Below, one piece after another: positions 33,986 through 42,908 of a stretch of DNA of 64,000 nucleotides. The stretch is taken from positions 6,138,001-6,202,000 of the forward strand of contig NZ_CP047020.1 in assembly GCF_009796285.1 (NCBI RefSeq). Direction: 5' to 3'. The translations under genes and the position numbers were made by a program. Below the pieces are notes generated by a model that ran no database searches, was not told the DNA's origin, and saw only the letters and a program-made list of their open reading frames with translations. This DNA comes from Streptomyces broussonetiae (GTDB taxonomy: Bacteria > Actinomycetota > Actinomycetes > Streptomycetales > Streptomycetaceae). Each line of letters starts with the position of its first letter. Position 1 is the first letter of the stretch.

Positions 33986-34115
33986 GCCGGGACGCCGTAC
34001 GTCCGTCCCCTGCGCGGGTTGTGTACCGGCTCTGTACCGGCTGCGCCCGTTGTCGGACTTTGCCGTTAGCCTGACGCGACGCACTCGCATTCGGGATGGG
34101 GGACGGTCGTAACGC

Positions 34116-35891
34116 ATGGCCAGGGAATTCCAACGCGGCCACAAGGCCAGGATCAGTGACCTGACGGCGGGCACGGATCTGTACGTAGGGGTGCAGATCT
34201 CCGCCCCCGGACTGACCTTCGACATCAGCTGCTTCGGTCTGGACGGCGACGAGCGTCTCTCGGACGACCGGTACTTCGTCTTCTTCAACCAGCCGAAGTC
34301 CCCGGAGGAGTCCCTTCAGCTGCTGGGCGCCCAGGCGGGCGACACGGAGTCGTTCCGGGTCACTCTGGACCGCATCCCGGCGCACATCCGCAAGCTGTCC
34401 TTCACGGCGACCGTCGACGGGGCCGGGCAGATGTCGCAGATCGCCCCCGGTTACCTGCGCATCGTGGCGGGCGGCGAGGAGGTCGCGCGGTACTCCTTCG
34501 ACGGCGCGGAGTTCTCCACCGAGCGGGCCGTGATGCTCGGTGACATCTACTTCAAGGACGCGTGGCGGTTCGCCGCCGTCGGACAGGGCTTCGACGGCGG
34601 ACTGGAGGCGCTGCTGAAGAACTTCGGCGGCGAGGTGCTGGAGGAGGAGCCGCCCGCCGCCCCGCAGGCGCCGCAGACCGGCGCCGCCCCCGGATTCGCC
34701 CCGCCCGCCCAGGCCACGACCCCGCCCGCCTTCGCCGCCCCGGCGGCCCCCGCCGCCGCTCCCGCACCGAACCCCGCCCCGCAGCCCGCCGCTCAGAGCT
34801 ACGCGGCTCCGTCCGGAAGCACTCCTTTGCAGGGCTTCCCCCCTCCGGCCGGGAGCACGCCCCCACAGGGTTTCACCCCGCAGCCCGGCCACACCCCGCC
34901 CGGCCAGACCCCGCCTCCGCCCCCCGCTCCCGCGCCGAACGTGCACGCCGCGCCGACGGTCATCGCACCCCTGGGCGCGCAGGCCGCCGGCATGGTCCCC
35001 CCGCCCGCGCCGGCTCCCTCGCCCTACGGCCAGCCGCAGCAGCAGCAGCCGTCGTACGGCGGCCGGCCGGGTGCGCCGGTGCCACCGGGACACGGCCAGC
35101 AGCCGCCCTCCTACGGTGGTCAGCCGGCCGCCCCCATGCCCCCGGGATACGGCCAGCAGCCGTCCTACGGGCAGATCCCCGGCCAGCAGACCGCCGGTTA
35201 CGCGGCGCCGCAGGGAGCCCCGCAGGGCGGTGCCGGTGTGACGGCCGCGCTCCAGATGTACAAGGAGACGCCCACCGGGCAGCGCTGGACGCTGCAGAAC
35301 ACGAAGCTCGTCCGGGTCGATCTCGGCATCGGCGGACAGCCCGTGCTGGCCCGGCAGGGCAGCATGGTGCTCTACCAGGGCAAGGTCGACTTCGGCTACA
35401 AGGGCGCCGGGTTCGCCGGGCGGATCGTCGGTCACGCCACCGGCCAGGAGATGCAGCTGATGCGCTGCACCGGCAACGGCCAGGTGTTCCTCGCCGAGAA
35501 CGCCACCCAGCTGCACGCCATCGAGTTGCAGGGCGACGCCATCTGCGTGTCCGCGGAGAACGTGCTCGCCTTCGACGAGGGCCTGCACCACGAGGTCCGC
35601 CGGATCGAGGGACACGGTATCCCCGGCGGCGCGCTGTTCACGATGCAGTTCCAGGGCACGGGGACGGTCGTCGTCAAGACGCACGGCACGCCCGTCGTCC
35701 TGCCGGTCACACCGACGACCTTCGCGGACTGCAACGCCGTCGTCGCCTGGTCGGCCGCCTCCCAGGTGATCGTCTCCAGCCAGGTCCGCATGCGCCGCAA
35801 CGCGTACCCGGGCGACACCGGGGAGAGCGTCAACCTCCAGTTCCGGGGCGCGCCCGGCAACTTCATCGTCGTCCAGCCGTACGAGGTCTGA
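34116..35891 (+). CDS. TerD-AIM24 fusion protein
   Basis: A 591-aa protein. Residues 1-180 form a TerD domain with the calcium-binding signature DISCFGLDGDERLSDDRYFVFFNQ. Residues 185-370 are a Pro/Gln/Gly/Ala-rich low-complexity linker with YGGxP and PPGYGQQPSYG repeats. Residues 375-590 form an AIM24 beta-roll domain (QRWTLQNTKLVRVDL, FLAENATQLHAIELQGD). A -10 box TTAGCCT near 34067 and GGGGGA before ATG 34116 fit a leadered transcript. It heads a three-gene AIM24 operon. TerD proteins are linked to stress and cell-surface sensing; no biochemical role is established. Confidence 0.88.
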   Translation: MAREFQRGHKARISDLTAGTDLYVGVQISAPGLTFDISCFGLDGDERLSDDRYFVFFNQPKSPEESLQLLGAQAGDTESFRVTLDRIPAHIRKLSFTATVDGAGQMSQIAPGYLRIVAGGEEVARYSFDGAEFSTERAVMLGDIYFKDAWRFAAVGQGFDGGLEALLKNFGGEVLEEEPPAAPQAPQTGAAPGFAPPAQATTPPAFAAPAAPAAAPAPNPAPQPAAQSYAAPSGSTPLQGFPPPAGSTPPQGFTPQPGHTPPGQTPPPPPAPAPNVHAAPTVIAPLGAQAAGMVPPPAPAPSPYGQPQQQQPSYGGRPGAPVPPGHGQQPPSYGGQPAAPMPPGYGQQPSYGQIPGQQTAGYAAPQGAPQGGAGVTAALQMYKETPTGQRWTLQNTKLVRVDLGIGGQPVLARQGSMVLYQGKVDFGYKGAGFAGRIVGHATGQEMQLMRCTGNGQVFLAENATQLHAIELQGDAICVSAENVLAFDEGLHHEVRRIEGHGIPGGALFTMQFQGTGTVVVKTHGTPVVLPVTPTTFADCNAVVAWSAASQVIVSSQVRMRRNAYPGDTGESVNLQFRGAPGNFIVVQPYEV

Positions 35892-35902
35892 GGGAGCCCG
35901 TC

Positions 35903-36583
35903 ATGAACCAGCCGCTCGCGGGCTTCGCCCCCGCACCCGTCACCGCGCGCATGGAGAACCACGGCCATCACATGCTGAAGGTCGCCATGCAGACCGGAAA
36001 CGACCTTCTCGCGCGCGTGGGGTCGATGGTCGCCTACGAAGGCTTCGTCCAGTACGAGCCGAACCCGCCGGCCGTCCGCCAGATCGCCCGCGACTGGATC
36101 ACCGGCGAGGGCGCGCCCCTGATGAAGTGTTCCGGCGACGGGCTGCTCTACCTCGCCGACTACGGCGCCAACGTGGTCGTGGTCAACCTCAACGGCGACG
36201 GCATCTCGGTCAACGCCACCAACCTGCTCGCCTTCGACGCCCACCTCAGCTGGGGTGTCGAGCGGGTCAAGGGGCTCGCCAAGTTCGCCGGGCAGGGCCT
36301 GTGGAACACCAGGATCTCGGGGCAGGGCTGGGTCGCGCTGACCTCCCGGGGCACGCCGATCGTCGTCGACTGCGGCGGTGGCGAGGACGAGACGTACGTC
36401 GACCCCGACGCACTCGTCGCCTGGTCGCCGAACCTGAAGGTGAAGGGCAAGCGCAGCTTCAAGGCGCAGTCGCTGATCGGCAGGGGCAGCGGCGAGGCCT
36501 ACCAGATGGCCTTCTCCGGCCAGGGCATCGTCGTCGTCCAGCCCAGCGAGGACAGCACCGACCGCCTCCGGATCCGGGGCTGA
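35903..36583 (+). CDS. AIM24 family protein (second in operon)
   Basis: A 226-aa single-domain AIM24 protein (MLKVAMQTGNDLLARVGSMVAYEGF, LLYLADYGANVVVVNLNGDG, FSGQGIVVVQPSED). ATG 35903 has GGGAG 8 nt upstream and lies 11 nt after the fusion gene's stop. The domain resembles the C-terminal half of the preceding protein, suggesting duplication within the operon. Function unknown. Confidence 0.87.
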   Translation: MNQPLAGFAPAPVTARMENHGHHMLKVAMQTGNDLLARVGSMVAYEGFVQYEPNPPAVRQIARDWITGEGAPLMKCSGDGLLYLADYGANVVVVNLNGDGISVNATNLLAFDAHLSWGVERVKGLAKFAGQGLWNTRISGQGWVALTSRGTPIVVDCGGGEDETYVDPDALVAWSPNLKVKGKRSFKAQSLIGRGSGEAYQMAFSGQGIVVVQPSEDSTDRLRIRG

Positions 36584-36600
36584 GGGGAAGTCAGAACGTC

Positions 36601-37356
36601 ATGCAGAGCCCGCTTTTCGCGCACAACGACCTCCAGACGCAGGAGCGTTGGAGCCTGCAGAACGCGCAGTTGCTCCGCGTCACCCTGGAGGGCCACGACG
36701 ACATCCTCGCCCGCAAGGGCACCATGGTCGCCTACCAGGGGCTGATGGAGTTCGACGCCGAGTACCAGAACAACAACCAGGCACGCGCGCGTGCGTACAC
36801 CGGCGAGGGCCTGGACCTGATGCGCTGCCACGGACAGGGCACGGTGTATCTCGCCAACCTCGCCCAGCACGTGCACATCATGGACGTCGAGCAGGACGGG
36901 CTGACCGTCGACAACTCCTACGTCCTCGCCATGGACTCCTCGCTCCACTACGAGGTCGTCGCCGTCGACAGCCTCTACGGCATCTCCGGCTCCGGGAAGT
37001 ACCAGCTGAACATCACCGGACGCGGCAAGGTCGCCCTGATGACCTCCGGCGCTCCGCTGCTGATGCAGGTCACGCCCGACCGGTACGTCAACTGCGACGC
37101 GGACGCGATCGTCGCCTGGTCCGCCGGGCTGCGCGTGCAGATGCAGGCCCAGACGCACTCGTCCGGGGTGTGGCGCCGACGTGGCAACACCGGTGAGGGC
37201 TGGGAGCTGAGCTTCATGGGGTCCGGGTTCGCGCTGGTCCAGCCCAGCGAGCTGCTGCCGCCGCAGAACGCGGTGATCGGGCAGGGCCTCGCCGCCCAGT
37301 TCGGCATGGGACAGCACGGAGCGCGCGGCCAGAACCAGGGAAACGTCTGGAACTGA
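36601..37356 (+). CDS. AIM24 family protein (third in operon)
   Basis: A 251-aa AIM24 protein (QERWSLQNAQLLRVTLEGHD, VYLANLAQHVHIMDVEQDGL, SFMGSGFALVQPSELLPPQ). The start QERWSLQN is very like QRWTLQN in the fusion protein, indicating closer relation to that domain than to the middle gene. ATG 36601 lies 17 nt after the previous stop with GGGGAAG upstream. A strong terminator follows. Confidence 0.87.
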   Translation: MQSPLFAHNDLQTQERWSLQNAQLLRVTLEGHDDILARKGTMVAYQGLMEFDAEYQNNNQARARAYTGEGLDLMRCHGQGTVYLANLAQHVHIMDVEQDGLTVDNSYVLAMDSSLHYEVVAVDSLYGISGSGKYQLNITGRGKVALMTSGAPLLMQVTPDRYVNCDADAIVAWSAGLRVQMQAQTHSSGVWRRRGNTGEGWELSFMGSGFALVQPSELLPPQNAVIGQGLAAQFGMGQHGARGQNQGNVWN

Positions 37357-37373
37357 GCGTCCGGTCGGCCAAC

Positions 37374-37407
37374 GTAAGGGGCGTCCGCAATGTGCGGCGC
37401 CCCTTAC
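37374..37407. terminator. Bidirectional terminator between AIM24 operon and Nudix gene
   Basis: GTAAGGGGCG (37374-37383) and CGCCCCTTAC (37398-37407) pair perfectly, with an inner CCGC/GCGG extension, between convergent genes. Confidence 0.8.
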
Positions 37408-37411
37408 CCGT

Positions 37412-37933
37412 TCACAGCCTTGCGCGGGTCGCTTCCAGCAGCCGTACGACGGACTCGTCGGCCACCCCCGCCACCTCGTCGTAGGCGAACCACCGCAGGT
37501 CGAGCGACTCGTCGCTGATCGCCTGCACCGCTCCGGGCGGGGCCAGCACCGCGTACTGGACGTCGTAGTGCCAGTGGCAGGGCGCCGGGATCGGATGCCG
37601 GTCCAGGCGGACCGGGCCGCCGGGCAGCAGCGTCAGCCCGGTGACACCGGACTCCTCGGTCGCCTCACGCAGCGCCGCCGCCCGCAGCGAGGTGTCCTCG
37701 GGCTCGCAGTGGCCGCCCATCTGGAGCCACATCTGCAGCTTCCTGTGGAGGGTGAGCAGCACACGCGCGCGCGACGGGTCGATCACCAGGGCGCTCGCCG
37801 TGATGTGCCCGGCCCCGCAGGCCTTCCACATGCCGTCCGGGTGGGCTGCCAGATGGTCCACATAGGCCTGGCGCAGGTCGCCCTGGTCCTCGTACGCCTT
37901 CAGTACGAGGACCGCGTCGTCGTACAGGCTCAC
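37412..37933 (-). CDS. Nudix hydrolase
   Basis: A 173-aa cytosolic Nudix protein with the box GGHCEPEDTSLRAAALREATEESG, matching GX5EX7REUXEEXGU. The substrate cannot be told from the box. GTG 37933 overlaps the stop of the upstream DUF2342 gene (GTGA), so the two are translationally coupled. Confidence 0.88.
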   Translation of the reverse strand: MSLYDDAVLVLKAYEDQGDLRQAYVDHLAAHPDGMWKACGAGHITASALVIDPSRARVLLTLHRKLQMWLQMGGHCEPEDTSLRAAALREATEESGVTGLTLLPGGPVRLDRHPIPAPCHWHYDVQYAVLAPPGAVQAISDESLDLRWFAYDEVAGVADESVVRLLEATRARL

Positions 37934-39372
37934 TCGGCCTCGTCGCCCTTGGCCTCGTCGTCCTTCTTGTGCAGGTCGGGCTTGCCCTGGGAGCCGCCCG
38001 CCGCTTCCCCGAGGATCTTGTCCAGCTCGGAGAAGTCCAGCTGCTCGCGGTGCACGAAGCCGTCCGGGTCGTCCAGGTCGGTCGCGGTCGGCAGCATGTC
38101 CGGGTGCGCCCAGAGGCCGTCCCGGCCGTCGACCCCGCGCGCGTCCGTGAGCGAGGCCCACAGGCGGGAGGCGTCGCGCAGCCGGCGCGGGCGCAGCTCC
38201 AGGCCGATCAGCGTGGCGAACGTCTGCTCCGCGGGGCCGCCGGTCGCGCGGCGCCGGCGCAGGGTCTCGCGCAGGGCGTCCGCGGACGCCAGACGCGGCT
38301 TCGCGGCTGCGTGGACCACCGCGTCCACCCAGCCCTCGACGAGCGCCAGAGCGGTCTCCAGGCGGGCCAGGGCGGCCTTCTGCTCGGGCGTGTCCTCCGG
38401 CTGGAACATGCCCTGCTGGAGCGCGTCCTGCAGCTGCTCGGGGTTCTGCGGGTCGAACTGGCCGACCACATCCTCCAGCTTGGCCGTGTCGACCTTGATC
38501 CCGCGCGCGTAGCCGTCGACCGCGCCGAACAGGTGCGAGCGCAGCCACGGCACATGCGCGAACAGGCGCTGGTGGGCGGCCTCGCGCAGGGCCAGGTAGA
38601 GCCGCACCTCCTCCTGCGGCACGCTGAGGTCCTTGCCGAAGGCCTCCACGTTGGCCGGGAGCAGCGCGGCCTTGCCGGCCGGGCCCAGCGGCAGGCCGAT
38701 GTCGGTGGAGCCGACGACCTCGCCCGCGAGCACACCGACGGCCTGTCCGATCTGCGTGCCGAACATGGCGCCGCCCATCGAGCGCATCATGCCGATCAGC
38801 GGGCCCGCCATGGCCTGCATCTCCTCCGGCAGGACGTCGCCCATGGCCGCGCCGACCCGCTCGGCGACCGGGTCGACCAGCTCCTGCCAGGCGGGCAGGG
38901 TCGCCTCGACCCACTCCGCGCGGGACCAGGCCACCGCCGAGGCGGAGCCCGACGGCAGGGACGTCGCGTCGTCCAGCCACAGGTCGGCCAGGCGGACGGC
39001 CTCCTCGACCGCCTTGCGGTCGGCCGGGCCGACGCTGGCGTCCTTCGTGCCGTCCGGGGTGCCCTGGGCGACCGTCTGGCGGGCGATCTGCTTGGCCATG
39101 TCCCAGTTCACCGGACCGCCCTCGTAGGAGAGCATCTGGCCCAGCTGCTGGAAGGCGGCGCCCAGGTCGGTGGGGTTCAGGGACCCGAACATCGCTGCGA
39201 GCGGATTGTCGGCGCCGGGGCCGCCCAAGCCTCCGGCTCCGGGCAGGCCGCCGAAGCCGAACGGGTTGGCCGGTCCCTGCCCACCACCGCTCTGCTGGTC
39301 CTTCTTCTTGCCCTCGTCGCCGTCCTCCGGCTCCTCCGGCGGAAGGCCGAAACCGAATGGGGTGTCACTCAC
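37930..39372 (-). CDS. DUF2342/zincin_2 family putative zinc-dependent metalloprotease
   Basis: A 480-aa actinobacterial protein. A Gly-rich N-terminus (PFGFGGLPGAGGLGGPG) precedes a mostly helical domain with PADRKAVEEAVRLADLWLDDA, LIGMMRSMGGAMFGTQIGQA and VEAFGKDLSVPQEEVRLYLA. The putative zinc site reads REAAHQRLF, so the first His of HExxH is Arg and catalysis is uncertain. GTG 39372 has GAGGAATCCC upstream. It is coupled to the Nudix gene. The family has been annotated as F420-biosynthesis associated; its role is unproven. Confidence 0.83.
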   Translation of the reverse strand: MSDTPFGFGLPPEEPEDGDEGKKKDQQSGGGQGPANPFGFGGLPGAGGLGGPGADNPLAAMFGSLNPTDLGAAFQQLGQMLSYEGGPVNWDMAKQIARQTVAQGTPDGTKDASVGPADRKAVEEAVRLADLWLDDATSLPSGSASAVAWSRAEWVEATLPAWQELVDPVAERVGAAMGDVLPEEMQAMAGPLIGMMRSMGGAMFGTQIGQAVGVLAGEVVGSTDIGLPLGPAGKAALLPANVEAFGKDLSVPQEEVRLYLALREAAHQRLFAHVPWLRSHLFGAVDGYARGIKVDTAKLEDVVGQFDPQNPEQLQDALQQGMFQPEDTPEQKAALARLETALALVEGWVDAVVHAAAKPRLASADALRETLRRRRATGGPAEQTFATLIGLELRPRRLRDASRLWASLTDARGVDGRDGLWAHPDMLPTATDLDDPDGFVHREQLDFSELDKILGEAAGGSQGKPDLHKKDDEAKGDEAE

Positions 39373-39564
39373 GGGATTCCTCGGCTGGTAAGGCCACCGG
39401 TCTGTCTCCGGCGGCGCGGCTGCCCGACAACACCACCCAGCGTAGACACCCGGACCCGATCGGGCCTCGGTGCTTCGCCCACGCAAGGCCTGCGGCAGGA
39501 TGGATGCACCTGGTACGTACGCGTCACTCGCGCCCGTATGGAAGACAACCGCTGGAGACGCCCG

Positions 39565-40686
39565 GTGAGTTCCCCAGATCCGCAGGTTCGCGCAGCGCGA
39601 AACCTTTCCACCCCGTCCGCACAGTCCGCCGTGCGCGGGCCCGTCGTCGCGGTCACCGGCGCCGCCGGTGGGGTCGGCGCCCTGCTCACCGAGCGGCTGG
39701 TCGCCTCCAGGGAGATCAGGCAGGTCGTCGCCATCGACGAGCGGCGCGGGGAGTGCGCCGACGCCGAGTGGCACATCCTCGACGTGCGTGACCCCGCCAT
39801 CGCGGACAAACTGCGCGGCGCCGACGTCGTCGTCCACCTCGCGCTGGACCTCGATCTGGAGACCGATCCGGCCGCCCGCACGGCCTACAACGTCCGGGGG
39901 ACGCAGACCGTCCTCACGGCCGCGGCGGCCGCCGGCGTGCACCGGGTGGTGCTGTGCACGTCGTCGATGGTCTACGGCGCCCTGCCGGACAACGAGCTGC
40001 CCCTTTCGGAGGACGCCGAGCTGCGCGCGACCGCCGAGGCCACCGGGGTCGGCGACCTGCTGGAGATCGAGCGGCTGGCCCGGCGGGCGCCGCGCGCGCA
40101 TCCCGGGCTCAACGTCACCGTCGTGCGGCCCGCCGTGCTGGTCGGAGGCACGGACACCGCGCTGACCCGGTACTTCGAGTCGCCGCGGCTGCTCGTCGTC
40201 GCCGGGTCGCGGCCCGCGTGGCAGTTCTGCCATGTCGAGGACCTGTGCAGCGCGCTGGAGTACGCCGTCCTGGAGAAGGTCGACGGGGAACTGGCCGTCG
40301 GCTGCGACGGGTGGCTGGAGCAGGAGGAGGTCGAGGAGCTGACCGGGATCCGGCGGATGGAGCTGCCGTCGGCGGTCGCGCTCGGCGCCGCGGCCCGGCT
40401 GCACCGGATCGGGCTCACGCCGTCCCCGGCCGGGGATCTCGCGTACACGATGTATCCCTGGGTGGTCAGCGGGAGCCGGTTGCACGACGCCGGGTGGCGG
40501 CCGCTGTGGACCAACGAGGAGGTGCTCGCGGAGCTGCTGGAGGAGGTCTCCGGGCGGCACACGGTGGCCGGCCGGCGGCTCGGGCGCAAGGACGCCACGG
40601 CCGCGGGCGCCGCGGGCGCGACGGTCGCCCTGCTGGGCGCGGCGGCTGTCGTACGGCGGGCCCGCAAGGCTCGGCGGCGTCTGTGA
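39565..40686 (+). CDS. NAD-dependent epimerase/dehydratase-like SDR protein
   Basis: A 373-aa extended SDR-fold protein. The nucleotide-binding motif VTGAAGGVGALL is near residue 30 and VVHLALDLDLETDP, VLCTSSMVYGALPDNELPLS and FCHVEDLCSALEYAV follow. The catalytic YxxxK is YGALP, lacking Lys, so it may be a structural or non-classical SDR. The C-terminus has a hydrophobic stretch (TAAGAAGATVALLGAAAVV) ending in basic residues, possibly a tail anchor. GTG 39565 has GGAG 7 nt upstream; ATG 39538 is an alternative. Confidence 0.8.
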   Translation: MSSPDPQVRAARNLSTPSAQSAVRGPVVAVTGAAGGVGALLTERLVASREIRQVVAIDERRGECADAEWHILDVRDPAIADKLRGADVVVHLALDLDLETDPAARTAYNVRGTQTVLTAAAAAGVHRVVLCTSSMVYGALPDNELPLSEDAELRATAEATGVGDLLEIERLARRAPRAHPGLNVTVVRPAVLVGGTDTALTRYFESPRLLVVAGSRPAWQFCHVEDLCSALEYAVLEKVDGELAVGCDGWLEQEEVEELTGIRRMELPSAVALGAAARLHRIGLTPSPAGDLAYTMYPWVVSGSRLHDAGWRPLWTNEEVLAELLEEVSGRHTVAGRRLGRKDATAAGAAGATVALLGAAAVVRRARKARRRL

Positions 40687-40803
40687 GACCCCGGCCGGGA
40701 CCGCAGACCGGAAGGTGGCTGTAGGAGCATCCAAAGCGCTCCACGCGCGTGCCTGGTGAATCTCGTATTCCCCGTTGTCACAGGCGTGCGGCACGATGGG
40801 AGC

Positions 40804-41262
40804 ATGGCACATGCGAACGAGCATCCCGGTGAGCAGGCGGCGCGGGATCCCATCAAGCTGATCGCCGTCCGGGAGACCGCCCTCTCCGTGGACGAGGTGC
40901 TCCGCGCCGTCGGGGACGAGGCGGCCGGGGGTATCGCGCTGTTCGTCGGGACCGTGCGCAACCACGACGCGGGCGCCGACGTGGACGCGCTCGGCTATTC
41001 CTGCCATCCCAGTGCCGAGGCCGAGATGCGGCGCATCGCCGAGAAGGTGGCGGCCCAGTATCCGGTGCGGGCGCTGGCCGCCGTGCACCGGGTGGGGGAC
41101 CTGGCGGTCGGGGACATCGCCGTGGTCGTCGGGGTGGCCTGCCCGCATCGCGGCGAGGCCTTCGACGCCTGCCGCAAGCTCATCGACGACCTCAAGCGCG
41201 AGGTGCCGATCTGGAAGCACCAGAAGTTCTCGGACGGCACCGAGGAGTGGGTGGGCGCGTAG
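40804..41262 (+). CDS. moaE: Molybdopterin synthase catalytic subunit MoaE
   Basis: A 152-aa cytosolic enzyme subunit that, with thiocarboxylated MoaD, converts precursor Z into molybdopterin. Conserved features are ALFVGTVRNHD near the N-terminal third, VRALAAVHRVGDLAVGD, HRGEAFDACRKLIDDLKREVPIWKHQ with the catalytic lysines, and the C-terminal DGTEEWVGA. ATG 40804 has GGGAG 4-8 nt upstream. It links functionally to moeZ. Confidence 0.93.
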   Translation: MAHANEHPGEQAARDPIKLIAVRETALSVDEVLRAVGDEAAGGIALFVGTVRNHDAGADVDALGYSCHPSAEAEMRRIAEKVAAQYPVRALAAVHRVGDLAVGDIAVVVGVACPHRGEAFDACRKLIDDLKREVPIWKHQKFSDGTEEWVGA

Positions 41263-41445
41263 CGCCGTCGTCGGAGTGGCGGTCGGGTGACGGGAGGGCG
41301 GGGTGGGGGCTTGCTCATGTCCGTCATCTGGAGCACATCTGTCCCTCCGGTTGCGTAACCCGCCCCCTCGCGTGAGCGTTGTCCGTGCGGATGGTTAATC
41401 TGCTGATCAGTCAGTTGCAGACGCTCTTGGCATTGGGAGGTCGGC

Positions 41446-41619
41446 ATGGGGGCGCTTGTCTGGCTGCTGATTCCGCTACTGGCCGCGATCGGTGGCGGGC
41501 TCTGGGGCAGCTGGGCCAACCGGACCCGCAAGGTGCGCGGGGACGGGCCCGAACTGGATGGTTATGCCCGGTTCCGTGCGGCGATGGAGAAGTCCCACAC
41601 GGGCGCCGGGGAGGCCTGA
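41446..41619 (+). CDS. Small membrane protein, 57 aa
   Basis: MGALVWLLIPLLAAIGGGLWG forms an N-terminal TM helix, followed by a basic turn (SWANRTRKVRG) and a short polar C-terminus. A strong GGGAGG (41435-41440) sits 5 nt before ATG 41446. It precedes the PDZ protease gene by 50 nt. I do not recognise a family; it looks like a genuine small membrane protein conserved in streptomycetes. Confidence 0.7.
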   Translation: MGALVWLLIPLLAAIGGGLWGSWANRTRKVRGDGPELDGYARFRAAMEKSHTGAGEA

Positions 41620-41657
41620 CAGGGGTGCCCTGACGGGCCGCTGACAGAGGCGTCACG

Positions 41658-41663
41658 TACTGT
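41658..41663 (+). promoter_or_regulatory. Leaderless-type -10 box for the PDZ/Lon-like protease gene
   Basis: TACTGT ends 6 nt before ATG 41670; no RBS is present. Confidence 0.5.
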
Positions 41664-41669
41664 CGTGGC

Positions 41670-42767
41670 ATGCCACGCCGCACCGCGACGATGCTCGCCT
41701 CCACCCTGATGCTGATCGCGCTCCTGTGCGCGGGAGTGCTCATCCCCGTGCCGTACGCGGAGATGTCTCCCGGCCCGACCGTGAACACGCTGGGGGAGCA
41801 CGGCGGCGAGCCGGTGCTGCAGATCACCGGGCACAAGACGTACCAGGCCGGCGGCAACCTGAACATGACCACGGTCCGCGTGACCAGCGCGGACTTCCGG
41901 ATGAACCTGGTGGAGGCCGTCTACGGCTGGCTCGATCCCGACACCAAGGTCGTCCCGCACGACACGCTCTACCCGGCCGGCACGACGGAGGAGCAGTCCT
42001 CGCAGCAGAACGCCGAGGAGTTCAGCCAGTCCCAGGAGAGCGCCAAGGTCGCCGCCCTGAAGGAGCTGGGCATCCCGGTGAAGTCCTGGGTGATCGTCTC
42101 CACCGTCGTCAAGGACTCACCGGCCGAGGGCAGGCTGCACGCCGGAGACGTGATCAAGGCCATCGACGGTACGGCGGTCAAGCATCCGTCCGACGTCGCC
42201 AAGCTCGTCACCAAGCACCGGCCCGGGCAGAACGTCGTCTTCACCGTCGTCCCCGTCAAGGAACAGGCCGCCGCCGAGAAGGCGCACCGGACGGCGACCG
42301 CGACCCAGGACGTCACCATCACCACCAGGACGTCCGACGACAGCGCCCCCAAGCGGGCCATCGTCGGGATCTCCGCCGGGACCGACCACACCTTCCCGTT
42401 CACCATCGACATCAAGCTCGCCGACGTCGGCGGGCCCAGCGCCGGCCTGATGTTCGCCCTCGGGATCTACGACAAGCTCACCCCGGGCGACCTCACCGGC
42501 GGCAAGTTCGTCGCCGGCACCGGCACGATCGACGACAACGGAACCGTCGGCCCGATCGGCGGTGTCGAGATGAAGACCATCGGCGCGCGCGAAAAGGGCG
42601 CCCAGTACTTCCTGACGCCCGCCGACAACTGCGCGGCCGCCGCCAAGGACACCCCGGGCGGGCTCACCCTGGTCAAGGTGAAGAACATCGGCGACGCGCT
42701 CAGCGCGCTGAAGGACATCCGCAGCGGCAACACCGGCGCGCTGCCCAAGTGCACCACCAAGGGCTGA
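41670..42767 (+). CDS. Membrane-anchored PDZ domain protein with Lon-like (S16) protease domain
   Basis: A 365-aa extracytoplasmic protein. An N-terminal signal-anchor (LASTLMLIALLCAGVLIPVP) is followed by a PDZ region (SPAEGRLHAGDVIKAIDGTAV) and a Lon-type catalytic domain with Ser in GGPSAGLMFAL and Lys in GVEMKTIGAREKGAQYFL, i.e. a Ser-Lys dyad without an ATPase domain. The architecture matches Bacillus YlbL and mycobacterial Rv3194c, placed at the same end of this syntenic block. It probably cleaves membrane or cell-surface proteins. Confidence 0.9.
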   Translation: MPRRTATMLASTLMLIALLCAGVLIPVPYAEMSPGPTVNTLGEHGGEPVLQITGHKTYQAGGNLNMTTVRVTSADFRMNLVEAVYGWLDPDTKVVPHDTLYPAGTTEEQSSQQNAEEFSQSQESAKVAALKELGIPVKSWVIVSTVVKDSPAEGRLHAGDVIKAIDGTAVKHPSDVAKLVTKHRPGQNVVFTVVPVKEQAAAEKAHRTATATQDVTITTRTSDDSAPKRAIVGISAGTDHTFPFTIDIKLADVGGPSAGLMFALGIYDKLTPGDLTGGKFVAGTGTIDDNGTVGPIGGVEMKTIGAREKGAQYFLTPADNCAAAAKDTPGGLTLVKVKNIGDALSALKDIRSGNTGALPKCTTKG

Positions 42768-42787
42768 GCGGCCCGTGAGGCACGGCT

Positions 42788-42817
42788 GGGGGTGCCCCTC
42801 GGTGCAGGGGCACCCCC
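42788..42817 (+). terminator. Terminator after the PDZ protease gene
   Basis: Perfect 11-bp stem GGGGGTGCCCC (42788-42798) and GGGGCACCCCC (42807-42817), 8-nt loop. Confidence 0.8.
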
Positions 42818-42850
42818 ATCGCCGTACTGGGGAGAGCCGGAGAGGCCGCC

Positions 42851-42897
42851 AGTCCTCGTCGGCCCAGTCCTCGTCCGTCCCGTCCTCGTCCGTCCGG
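42851..42897 (+). repeat. Three near-identical tandem repeats of about 15-16 bp
   Basis: Units of the type GTCCTCGTCCGTCCC occur three times between convergent genes, just beyond the stop of the PPA1309-type gene. Confidence 0.7.
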
Positions 42898-42908
42898 ACC
42901 TCGAACGG

